Part shown: piece after piece, positions 1-6,001 of the stretch
How the letters are laid out: every line of letters starts with the position of its first letter
Position numbering within the stretch: the stretch's first letter is position 1
From: Thermoplasmata archaeon
Lineage (GTDB): Archaea; Thermoplasmatota; Thermoplasmata; SG8-5
Length of the DNA stretch: 11,802 nt
Assembly (NCBI GenBank): GCA_030655715.1
Contig: JAUSPR010000240.1
Coordinates: 1-11,802 of the forward strand
Direction: 5' to 3'
Notes under the pieces: model-generated
Database searches by the model: none
Seen by the model: the letters and a program-made list of their open reading frames with translations, nothing else
What the model was told of the DNA's origin: nothing
Made by a program: the position numbers and the translations under genes

Positions 1-1637
1 ATTATTGGGACGGTTATGGTCTCCGCAATAATGTTTCCCTTGTCACCTGCACCGGCAAGTGTTATTAATCCGGCGTGGCATGCGATGGCGCTGTCTGTAA
101 TCATTATGCTGAAGACAATCTCGAGGTTGTCAGCGGTTGTGGTGATGTCTCCATCGCCAATGGCAACGAAGCTTGTCGCACCACCGAGTTCTGCGTTGTC
201 GTAGTAGTAACCATCGTACTCAATCGGAAGCCTGTGCTCGCCAATCGGAATGTCATTCTCCACTATCATTTCAATCGTGAAGTTAACCGTCTGATTAACG
301 TTAAGAAGGTCAATAGAGAGAGTAATACCATCATTGTCAAGTACTCCAGTCTCATGATAGAAGAATCTGGGGTTTCGAAAAAATCCGCCAGCTGCATCCC
401 AGGTGTCCGGGTATACTGCGAAAACTACATTGTAGAGTTCGGTGTTACCGTTGTTCACGATTGTAACGTTGACCCTGATTTTCCTGTCTGTGTCGGTGCT
501 CTGCTCAAGTGTTGGTATGTCGTATGGTGCGTCGTAGTTCACTTGTCTGGTTACAGTGCCATCATCAATAATAACTACAGATGTAGCGTAGCACATGAGT
601 GGTGAATAACCACCATCGGTTGCAGTAATGTCCTGGTCCCTGAATGTGAAATCCACCGCAAAGTCTATGGGTCTTACATTCTCCCTGATCGGGGTGTAAA
701 CGTCATTTATTTCCTTTTGATAGTGAATTATTACAGTACCATCTGTGACACCGGGCGGTGTTCGCTCCTCAACATTGAGTCTCCAGGTAAGGTTGTTTCC
801 CGCTGCGTCCTGTACAAGGGCTCCTCCTATAATATCCCTCTGAATCAGGCAGTTGGGTCTTACCAGTGTTATGTCTGCCAGGGTGTTGGCGTTACCATTA
901 TCAGTTGGTGCGGAGAGGTTTGCCTGGGGGTTCCTTATTGGGAAACCTGCATAATTTCTCACACCAAGGTCTGCCTGGACAAATTTAGCACCAGCTTCGA
1001 ATTCCGGGTCATTTGGCCAAGCATCTATAATGTACTCGCCAGAAACCCTTGTAAATTCATGCGTAGTTTCACCAGTATCATCATTAGTGTCATCATGGAA
1101 TACAGAACTCACATATATCCAGAAACTAAATTGCGTGGTCGCGGATGTGTTGTCATTCCTTATTGTGCATGTCATCTCATATGTTGTTTCCACATCACCC
1201 TGGTTTTCAATGTCAATCTGGAAGTCAACCGTGTACCAGGTTGTATTCGAGTTTGGCCATCCCCTGATGGATTGGTCGTTGTTGGATAAATCGACCGTTA
1301 TCAGGGTGTTTCCCGATGCTGGACCGATTGTGACCGTGTGATTAGCCCATGTAACAACGCTTGGCTGAATCTGGAACCGAAGGACTTGGTCCCTGTCGCC
1401 AAGGTAAAGAAGTGTGTCTGCAGCACCGTTCCCTACTTCATTAATGACCAGTTTTTCGTCTGCATCATTAATGCCTGTGTGATTTATCATATTAGTATCG
1501 TTGTAGTCCACAGTCCATGTCACGTTGTTGAGTGTCATCTGGTGATCTGCAATCGCTGGCGCGCTTATGGCTACCAGCCCGCTCATTATCATCAATCCCA
1601 CCAAAAGAAGGCTAATCTCCTTCCTCCAAGTTTTCAT
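1..1637 (-). CDS. Secreted/cell-surface beta-sandwich protein, N-terminal part (runs off left edge)
   Basis: An open frame runs leftward from an ATG at 1637-1635 to the window edge without a stop (545 codons), so the C-terminus is missing. The N-terminus is a classic Sec signal peptide: basic MKTWRK, a hydrophobic core at about residues 8-25, then a likely cleavage site after A-P-A-I-A at residue 30. The mature part is Asn/Thr/Asp rich with many N-glycosylation sequons (for example NVT, NQT, NFT). Two stretches, VDFQIDIENQGD (residues 137-148) and IRVNVTIVNNGNT (387-399), resemble strands of CARDB/NEW3-type (COG1361) Ig-like folds common in archaeal envelope proteins. The start is fixed by a strong AGGAGGA site 7 nt upstream. 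No catalytic motif was seen. It is divergent from trmI. Role inferred: surface-layer-associated or extracellular structural/adhesive protein. Whether it is anchored (for example by a PGF-CTERM or TM helix) cannot be judged because that end is absent. Confidence 0.82.
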   Translation of the reverse strand, partial: MKTWRKEISLLLVGLMIMSGLVAISAPAIADHQMTLNNVTWTVDYNDTNMINHTGINDADEKLVINEVGNGAADTLLYLGDRDQVLRFQIQPSVVTWANHTVTIGPASGNTLITVDLSNNDQSIRGWPNSNTTWYTVDFQIDIENQGDVETTYEMTCTIRNDNTSATTQFSFWIYVSSVFHDDTNDDTGETTHEFTRVSGEYIIDAWPNDPEFEAGAKFVQADLGVRNYAGFPIRNPQANLSAPTDNGNANTLADITLVRPNCLIQRDIIGGALVQDAAGNNLTWRLNVEERTPPGVTDGTVIIHYQKEINDVYTPIRENVRPIDFAVDFTFRDQDITATDGGYSPLMCYATSVVIIDDGTVTRQVNYDAPYDIPTLEQSTDTDRKIRVNVTIVNNGNTELYNVVFAVYPDTWDAAGGFFRNPRFFYHETGVLDNDGITLSIDLLNVNQTVNFTIEMIVENDIPIGEHRLPIEYDGYYYDNAELGGATSFVAIGDGDITTTADNLEIVFSIMITDSAIACHAGLITLAGAGDKGNIIAETITVPI

Positions 1638-1644
1638 AGTTCTT

Positions 1645-1651
1645 TCCTCCT
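1645..1651 (-). promoter_or_regulatory. Shine-Dalgarno site of the leftmost secreted-protein gene
   Basis: On the minus strand the sequence reads AGGAGGA, 7 nt before the ATG at 1637. It matches the anti-SD of archaeal 16S rRNA (complement of CCUCC) and decides the start codon of the secreted protein. Confidence 0.8.
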
Positions 1652-1725
1652 ATGTTGTTTTTATTTATTGTATTACTATTTCGTTGTGCTTTTGTTTTTT
1701 GTTAATCCAAAGAATAATCTCGTAT

Positions 1726-1733
1726 TATATAAA
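1726..1733 (-). promoter_or_regulatory. Putative TATA box for the leftward secreted-protein gene
   Basis: The minus strand reads CTTTATATAAT here, close to the archaeal TATA consensus TTTATATA. With the usual ~25-nt offset the transcript would start near 1700-1705, giving a leader of about 65 nt that contains the strong SD. The surrounding region is so A/T-rich that other boxes are possible. Confidence 0.45.
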
Positions 1734-1829
1734 GATTATGTTTATTTTTAAATATAAAATATATATGCAGAAGCACATAAAATGTTAATAATAAAAGGGA
1801 AATAGTGACACAATATTAAAATAATGGGG

Positions 1830-1897
1830 TATAAATGATAGAAAGAAAGATAAATGAGATAAATATATAAATGTATATAGAAAAGAAAGATAAATGA
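1830..1897 (+). promoter_or_regulatory. Duplicated promoter module upstream of trmI
   Basis: This lies in the gene-free, strongly A/T-rich region 1638-1942 between two divergent genes. TATAAATG occurs at 1830-1837 and again at 1866-1873. Each copy is followed by the same 16-mer, AAAGAAAGATAAATGA, at 1842-1857 and 1882-1897 (exactly 40 bp apart). The second box would place a start near 1895 and leave a leader of about 45 nt before trmI. I see no other gene in 1638-1942. Confidence 0.45.
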
Positions 1898-1942
1898 AAC
1901 CCCGAGGAAAAACGTTATTATCAGAGTGCATATATTGCTGTG

Positions 1943-2704
1943 ATGAAAAGCGGAAAAAAAAGCCTTATGCTATCCAGCCGAGATGGGAAAAAATTCATTG
2001 TGCGAACAGGTGAAGGCATGAAGGAGATTGCTGGACTCGGAGTCGTTGACACTGGCCGGTTGTTGGAGGTTCTGCCTTCTTCGACCGTCTCGATCGCGGG
2101 CAAGGAATTTTTCCTGACCGAAGCCACTCTTCCTGACTTGCTGGCAAGCATCAAGCGAGGCCCACAGATAATCATGGCCAAAGATTGCGCCCAGATAGTT
2201 ATGGGCTGCGGCATAGGCCCCGGGAAGCATGTGTTGGAGGTCGGGACCGGCTCTGCCTCGCTCACAATCGCGCTTGCATATTTTGTGGGAGCTGATGGCC
2301 ACATAGTGACTTATGAAGTAAATCCGAAGCATGCAGAACTGGCCAAGAGAAACATTATACTGGCTGGTATGAACGATATCGTCGAAATGAGGGAATCGGA
2401 CGCCGCAACTTGCTCAGAAGAAAATGAATATCACGCAATCGTGATGGACATGCCAGAGCCCTGGAAAATCCTGGAAACCATGACCCGGGCCTTGAAGGTC
2501 GGTGGTTATGCTTGCGCATACCTGCCTACCATGAACCAGGTCGAGACAACTATCACCAAGATGAGAGAGATGGGATATGCCGAAACCCATGTTCTTGAGA
2601 ACATCCAGCGCGAGATTGTGGTCGGCCCGGGCGGCACCAGGCCCAGCTTCGAGATGCTTGGGCATACCGGTTACCTGTGCTTCGGAAGAAAGATTATGCC
2701 TTGA
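1943..2704 (+). CDS. trmI: tRNA (adenine-N1)-methyltransferase, archaeal TrmI
   Basis: SAM-dependent enzyme that makes 1-methyladenosine in the tRNA T-loop (position 58; the characterised archaeal TrmI from Pyrococcus also modifies position 57). It usually acts as a cytoplasmic tetramer. The 253-residue length is normal. Seen in the sequence: an N-terminal beta domain leading to RGPQII; SAM motif I VLEVGTGSASLT at residues 97-108; the acidic motif V-M-D-M-P-E-P-W at 167-174, with D169 in the place of the family's catalytic Asp in (L/M)D(L/M)P(D/E)PW; and the C-terminal signature GHTGYLCFGRK from residue 240. The start is uncertain: ATG at 1943 is preceded directly by an in-frame GTG at 1940, there is no good SD close by, and the frame is closed by TGA at 1895. 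A GAGG at 1904-1907 is too far away to help. It stands alone, with an IS element 13 bp past its stop. Confidence 0.93.
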   Translation: MKSGKKSLMLSSRDGKKFIVRTGEGMKEIAGLGVVDTGRLLEVLPSSTVSIAGKEFFLTEATLPDLLASIKRGPQIIMAKDCAQIVMGCGIGPGKHVLEVGTGSASLTIALAYFVGADGHIVTYEVNPKHAELAKRNIILAGMNDIVEMRESDAATCSEENEYHAIVMDMPEPWKILETMTRALKVGGYACAYLPTMNQVETTITKMREMGYAETHVLENIQREIVVGPGGTRPSFEMLGHTGYLCFGRKIMP

Positions 2705-2717
2705 GTATGTTTTCAAA

Positions 2718-2723
2718 TTGTAG
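2718..2723. repeat. Target-site duplication, left copy (TTGTAG)
   Basis: TTGTAG directly abuts the left inverted repeat of the insertion sequence and is matched exactly by TTGTAG at 4562-4567 abutting the right one. A 6-bp duplication fits the 5-6 bp expected for IS1634-family insertions. An intact duplication suggests a fairly recent insertion. Confidence 0.8.
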
Positions 2724-2746
2724 CCCATATTTCGGAGTTTAAATAC
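2724..2746 (+). repeat. Left terminal inverted repeat of the IS
   Basis: The outer end starts CCCATA, then the core TTTCGGAGTTTA followed by AATAC. Against the reverse complement of 4539-4561 the differences are only at repeat positions 3, 5, 6 and 19. The match falls off beyond position 23, which sets the inner limit. Confidence 0.85.
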
Positions 2747-2785
2747 TCGGGATGGAGTTTGATGGGTAGCCAGCAGTTTTTCAGT

Positions 2786-2801
2786 TTGTAGACCCCATAT
2801 G
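2786..2801 (+). repeat. Upstream copy of the TGTAGACCC motif inside the IS
   Basis: TGTAGACCCCATATG at 2787-2801 matches 2836-2850 at 13 of 15 positions, 49 bp apart. With the palindrome over the transposase start this makes three copies of TGTAGACCC in the 5' region of the element. It may be a second binding site for the same protein. Confidence 0.6.
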
Positions 2802-2827
2802 ATATTCGAGATGTTGCCAGCGATGAC

Positions 2828-2835
2828 TTTATATA
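2828..2835 (+). promoter_or_regulatory. TATA box of the transposase gene
   Basis: TTTATATA lies with its centre about 28 nt before the ATG at 2860. That is the spacing expected if transcription begins at or within a few bases of the start codon, so the transposase mRNA is probably leaderless. No SD precedes the ATG, which agrees. Confidence 0.65.
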
Positions 2836-2859
2836 TGTAGACCCTATGTGGGGTCTACA
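2836..2859. promoter_or_regulatory. Operator-like palindrome between TATA box and transposase start
   Basis: Perfect 9-bp arms TGTAGACCC (2836-2844) and GGGTCTACA (2851-2859) flank a 6-nt centre. It fills the gap from TATA box to start codon exactly, where a bound protein would block polymerase recruitment. If transcription started further upstream it could instead form a 5' hairpin masking the start. Function inferred from position only. Confidence 0.5.
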
Positions 2860-4560
2860 ATGTCGTTTATTGCACGGGACAAAAGGGGCGATAGAACCTA
2901 TCTCTATGAGGTGGAGAGCTACCGAGAAGGCAACAAGGTAAAGAGAAGAAAACTAGGGTATGTGGGCGTGGAGATAAAGACGGAAACAGGGGTTGAGGTC
3001 ATCCCCGCTCACAAAGATGTCATCGACCGTCTGGAACTCCATGACGATGTTAGTATGGGTGATGTAACAGCTCTCTACTCGCTTGTCCAGGAACTTGGCG
3101 TTGCGGATGTGATAGATCGTTTCTCAATCAAAGGGGGCGGTTTTCCAGCAGGTTCCCAGTTGATGTTGATGGCCATCAATCACGCTATTCATCCAGTCGC
3201 AACATCGCGCCTTGGATATTGGGTGTCGGGCACAACACTTCCGTCTTTGACGGGAATCGAGCCTCAGTTGCTCAATAAAGACAACCTCGGCAGTGCTATG
3301 GATGGCATATGCAGGGAGGTTGAATCTTTGGATGGGGAGGTTCGTCTCGTGGACAATACGCTCGACATCTGCAAGGCACTGACGGAAATCTGGTCGAAGG
3401 CTTATTGTATACCTCTTGACGCACTCTACTACGACATTACAAGCACATACTTTGAGGGTGTGAAATGCATTCTGGCCAAGTATGGATATAGCCGGGATAA
3501 GAAGGTGGGTAAGAAGCAGATTAACGTTGCGCTTGTCGTTACGCGGAAATATCATTTCCCATTGTTCTTCAAGGTCTATGAAGGCAACACGCTCGATCAG
3601 GATACGGTCAGCGATGTCTTGAAGATACTAAAAGAGGGGTTCAACATCACTCGTTGCACGCTTGTCTGGGATCGTGGCATGGCCACTGAAAAGAACATTC
3701 GCAGGGCAGACCGTGCCCGCCATAAACTGATATGTGGACTGATAGGCAGCGAATGCGCAGTCCGGGACATCATATTATCCGTGCCTGACGAGGACATACT
3801 CAAGAAAAAGAATCAGGTGAGAGACCTGGATAACGGCGATGCCATCTACGCTATGGCACGAGAAACAAGCATCTACGGCAAGAAGAGGAATATCGTGGTC
3901 TACATCAACACCCAGATACAACGTGACTCCAGACAGAAACGAGAAACGAAACTGAGACGCGCAAGGGCAAAACTGGGAATATACAGATGCAAACTCGAAA
4001 ACGGGCATTACACCAAGATGGACAAAGTGGTCTCCCACGTGAAAGAATGCGTAAAAGGCGTGTCCAAATACTTCGAGCCTGAATACAAAATTGAGGACGG
4101 ACGAATCTCTATCGATTGGGCATGGAAAAAAGACAAACTCGAAGAAGCGGTCCGCCTAGATGGCAAGTTCGCAATCATGTCAAGCGACCTACAGTTGAAA
4201 TCCCAAGACATCATAGATGCATATTTCGAAAAGGATGGTATAGAGAGAGCGTTCAGATACATGAAACAGATAACGGATCTCCATCCTACCAGATGTAGAC
4301 TCGAAAACCGCGTCAAAGTCCATGTCCTCATATGCTTCCTTGCATACCTCCTCTTGAAAGCAATGGAATACAAACTGCACAAAAACGGAATCAAAATGAC
4401 TGCAGAACGTGCCCTTGAAGAACTCGGAAGAATCCGTCACGGCATGCTAATGGACCCGACCACTCAATACCGTGCGTTCAAGGTGTCCAGACTATCCGAA
4501 ACGCAGAGGCGGCTCGTGGAGTGCTTGGGGATATCTGGGTATATAAACTCCGAAAGGTAG
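2860..4560 (+). CDS. IS1634-family DDE transposase
   Basis: Catalyses cut-and-paste transposition of the surrounding element. It has 566 residues, typical for the family. The N-terminal YLYEVESYREGNKVKRRKLG is the usual opening of these proteins. The catalytic triad is visible: D192 in ALYYDITSTYFEG, D271 in LVWDRGM, and E462 in DGIERAFRYMKQ, the last followed by the family-typical R-C-R-L-x-N-R-V-K-V-H-V-L-I-C-F-L-A-Y segment. The region between D271 and E462 is long, consistent with the beta-strand insertion domain of IS4-like transposases. Start: a GTG at 2848 is in frame, but it lies inside the palindrome and before the expected transcription start; ATG at 2860 has the right TATA spacing. 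The stop TAG at 4558-4560 lies inside the right inverted repeat. No frameshift or internal stop, so probably functional. Confidence 0.92.
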   Translation: MSFIARDKRGDRTYLYEVESYREGNKVKRRKLGYVGVEIKTETGVEVIPAHKDVIDRLELHDDVSMGDVTALYSLVQELGVADVIDRFSIKGGGFPAGSQLMLMAINHAIHPVATSRLGYWVSGTTLPSLTGIEPQLLNKDNLGSAMDGICREVESLDGEVRLVDNTLDICKALTEIWSKAYCIPLDALYYDITSTYFEGVKCILAKYGYSRDKKVGKKQINVALVVTRKYHFPLFFKVYEGNTLDQDTVSDVLKILKEGFNITRCTLVWDRGMATEKNIRRADRARHKLICGLIGSECAVRDIILSVPDEDILKKKNQVRDLDNGDAIYAMARETSIYGKKRNIVVYINTQIQRDSRQKRETKLRRARAKLGIYRCKLENGHYTKMDKVVSHVKECVKGVSKYFEPEYKIEDGRISIDWAWKKDKLEEAVRLDGKFAIMSSDLQLKSQDIIDAYFEKDGIERAFRYMKQITDLHPTRCRLENRVKVHVLICFLAYLLLKAMEYKLHKNGIKMTAERALEELGRIRHGMLMDPTTQYRAFKVSRLSETQRRLVECLGISGYINSER

Positions 4561-4561
4561 G
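4539..4561 (-). repeat. Right terminal inverted repeat of the IS
   Basis: Read on the minus strand it begins CCTACCTTTCGGAGTTTA and continues TATAC, matching the left end at 19 of 23 positions. It also encodes the last residues and the TAG stop of the transposase, so the element has no spare sequence on this side. Confidence 0.85.
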
Positions 4562-4567
4562 TTGTAG
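4562..4567. repeat. Target-site duplication, right copy (TTGTAG)
   Basis: Identical to 2718-2723 and directly next to the right inverted repeat. It marks the right boundary of the insertion. Confidence 0.8.
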
Positions 4568-4708
4568 ATTTGTTAATTGTAAATTTGTTAATTGTTGCTG
4601 GTAATATGCCGTTCCGTCAATTACCAAATCGAAAATCACCCAATTACCAAATCGTTAATATGCCGTTCCGTCAATTATTCAATTGAAAATTACCAAATTA
4701 CCAAATCG
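4564..4708. repeat. Cluster of A/T-rich short direct and inverted repeats
   Basis: Gene-free region right of the IS. GATTTGTTAATTG (4567-4579) is followed 15 bp on by AAATTTGTTAATTG. The near-reverse complement CAATTACCAAATCG then appears at 4618-4631, 4641-4654 and, slightly altered, at 4690-4708. A 22-bp block starting TAATATGCCGTTCC is exactly repeated at 4602-4623 and 4656-4677, 54 bp apart. No frame, tRNA or known element was recognised. Only two copies of the longer repeat and low-complexity spacers argue against CRISPR. Confidence 0.7.
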
Positions 4709-4758
4709 TCAATCCCTGCAATTGCTTCATTTCGCTGAACTCTCACTCCCGGGCCAAA

Positions 4759-4767
4759 CTATAAATA
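4759..4767 (+). promoter_or_regulatory. Putative TATA box of the AAA+ ATPase gene
   Basis: CTATAAATA in an otherwise mixed-composition stretch. It would place a transcription start near 4788 and leave a leader of roughly 25 nt to ATG 4814, or about 45 nt to ATG 4835. Confidence 0.5.
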
Positions 4768-4773
4768 TCACGC

Positions 4774-4837
4774 GGAACATTGGGAACGACAGGAACATTA
4801 GGAAATCATAGGAATGAAAGGAGAAATTGGGAACATG
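4774..4837 (+). repeat. Phased ~9-bp GGAA repeat across the ATPase start
   Basis: GGAA begins at 4774, 4783, 4792, 4801 and 4811, with related GGAG at 4820 and GGGAAC at 4829; spacing is 9, 9, 9, 10, 9, 9. The clearest units are GGAACATTG and GGAACATTA. It runs from just after the TATA box into the coding region and includes the only SD-like GGAG. Confidence 0.5.
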
Positions 4838-5836
4838 ATGGGATTCATCAGCGATCCATTTTATCTTTATGCCATCAAGGATGAAATGATTGACAATCTA
4901 TTTGTGAACAGGGAAGATGAGCTCAGTATTGCAAAGGGCATCTTGGGCATGAAATTCGGTGACACTACCGAGATATGCCTGATTGTTGGGGGAATAGGTG
5001 TGGGTAAGAGCAGCCTCCTCCACCGCATCGTGAAAATCGCTAATGATATGGGCTACAATGTGGAATTCTTCGACAGTCTCGATAGTTTTTACTCAGGTAT
5101 CGAAAAAAGCCGCAAAAAGAAAACTGTGAGCCTGATAGACGATGTGGGCAAGGTCAGCGATGATGAAGCTCGTGAATTTTACGACCATACTGAAAAACAC
5201 ATGAGTGAACATGGCGGAATATTGTTTTTCAGCGACACGTATCACAGGCATAAGAAGACATTGGAGAGCCGAAATTTTACGGTATCCCAGAGCATCTCGC
5301 TACCCAGAGGAATGAACAAGGAAAAACTTTCATATTTCCTGCGGGAACGCATGAAAAGATGCCTGGCACCTGGAGAAAAATTTGATTTCCCGTTTGAAGA
5401 TGAAAGCCTGAACATCGCAGCCACGCGATCCGGCGGTAATCTGCGGAACTTCCTGAATTACGCGAAAAACGGTTGGATGGTTGCCGCAGGCAGCGAAAAA
5501 ACCACTGTTGGCATGGAAGAGATGAAAACGGGAATGATAATCATCGATAGGGCACTTCTGGGAATTTGCGACATTATAGATTTTAAAATACTGTGGCACT
5601 CGACCACCGGCATCATCAACAAGACCTATCTGGCCCACAAATGCGAAATTGACACAAAAACCCTGGATTCCAGAATAGATGACAAACTCGCAGAGCTCAT
5701 CACACAAAAAAGATCAGGGAAAGATGTGGTGGTGACATCCATCTACAGATACATAGACGGTGGTCAAGAAATTCTGGAGAATGTAATGGAAGGCCTGGGT
5801 GTTCATAAAGCCGATGTCACTGGCGGAAAAGATTAG
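4814..5836 (+). CDS. AAA+ ATPase, Orc1/Cdc6-like, with probable C-terminal winged helix
   Basis: Cytoplasmic P-loop ATPase; the exact role is unknown. Residues counted from ATG 4814: the N-terminal FVNREDEL resembles the NREDEL box that opens Orc1/Cdc6 ATPase domains. Walker A GGIGVGKSS is at 59-67, Walker B VSLIDD at 105-110, sensor 1 ILFFSD at 136-141, and sensor 2 RSGGNLRNF at 205-213 with R211. Residues after about 250 look like a winged-helix fold, typical of Orc1/Cdc6 and of related archaeal ATPases. At 340 residues it is shorter than replication initiators (about 380-420), and Walker B continues V-G-K rather than the usual D-E, so I do not call it an origin-binding Cdc6. The start is open: ATG 4835 follows a GGAG at 4820-4823 and gives M-M-G-F-I-S-D-P, while 4814 has no clear SD. 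It stands alone between two transposon-derived regions. Confidence 0.8.
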   Translation: MKGEIGNMMGFISDPFYLYAIKDEMIDNLFVNREDELSIAKGILGMKFGDTTEICLIVGGIGVGKSSLLHRIVKIANDMGYNVEFFDSLDSFYSGIEKSRKKKTVSLIDDVGKVSDDEAREFYDHTEKHMSEHGGILFFSDTYHRHKKTLESRNFTVSQSISLPRGMNKEKLSYFLRERMKRCLAPGEKFDFPFEDESLNIAATRSGGNLRNFLNYAKNGWMVAAGSEKTTVGMEEMKTGMIIIDRALLGICDIIDFKILWHSTTGIINKTYLAHKCEIDTKTLDSRIDDKLAELITQKRSGKDVVVTSIYRYIDGGQEILENVMEGLGVHKADVTGGKD

Positions 5837-5854
5837 GGTTATCGACGTTTGACT

Positions 5855-5909
5855 GTAAACTACCAGCCCCTAAAGGAGCTAGCGTTTGTTGCCAGGGCTG
5901 GAAGTTTAC
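5855..5909 (+). repeat. Long hairpin A with inner CTAAAG palindrome
   Basis: Arms GTAAACTACCAGCCC (5855-5869) and GGGCTGGAAGTTTAC (5895-5909) pair at 14 of 15 positions. A competing inner stem AGC-C-CCT-AA-AGG-A-GCT occupies 5865-5880, so the two folds are mutually exclusive. It starts 18 bp past the ATPase stop and could also end that transcript, though no T-run follows. Confidence 0.7.
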
Positions 5910-5916
5910 CTAGGGG

Positions 5917-5985
5917 GCCATGCACCTGATTATCAAAGCCCACAAGATTTGATTTTCGATTAACATGATATGTACGGTGCATGGC
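5917..5985. repeat. Inverted repeat B (GCCATGCACC / GGTGCATGGC)
   Basis: Perfect 10-bp arms at 5917-5926 and 5976-5985, separated by 49 bp of A/T-rich sequence. It sits between hairpins A and C. Function unknown. Confidence 0.65.
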
Positions 5986-6001
5986 AGTCTACCACGTTTT
6001 T

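Larger units (their letters stand above)
2724..4561 (+). mobile_element. Complete IS1634-type insertion sequence (1838 bp)
   Basis: The ends are defined by 23-bp imperfect inverted repeats (19 of 23 positions identical, terminal CC) flanked on both sides by TTGTAG. Inside is a single transposase frame on the plus strand that fills the element from 2860 to the right end, preceded by about 113 bp holding a promoter and an operator-like palindrome. Size, terminal C, 6-bp target duplication and transposase type agree with the IS1634 family. Nothing appears decayed, so it could be active. It separates trmI from whatever lay downstream; before insertion, TTGTAG was a single copy continuous with the A/T repeats at 4568 onward. 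Confidence 0.87.

Noticed and set aside
75..1289. Plus-strand open frames of 176 and 190 codons in the left part
   Set aside because: They lie opposite the long, uninterrupted minus-strand secreted-protein frame, have Cys/Val-rich atypical composition and no SD, and resemble no family I know.
2848..2859. GTG at 2848 as the transposase start
   Set aside because: It lies inside the palindrome and upstream of the transcription start predicted from the TATA box; ATG 2860 has proper spacing and gives the normal family N-terminus.
2787..2860. The TGTAGACCC palindrome as the left end of the IS
   Set aside because: No matching sequence occurs at the right side, whereas 2724-2746 and 4539-4561 match and are flanked by identical TTGTAG.
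4008..4394. 128-codon minus-strand frame within the transposase
   Set aside because: It is antisense to the intact transposase gene, including the catalytic Glu region, and has no independent support.
4602..4677. Possible mini-CRISPR (22-bp repeat twice, 32-bp spacer)
   Set aside because: Only two copies, the spacer is made of local A/T repeats, the repeat lacks a clear stem, and there are no cas genes.
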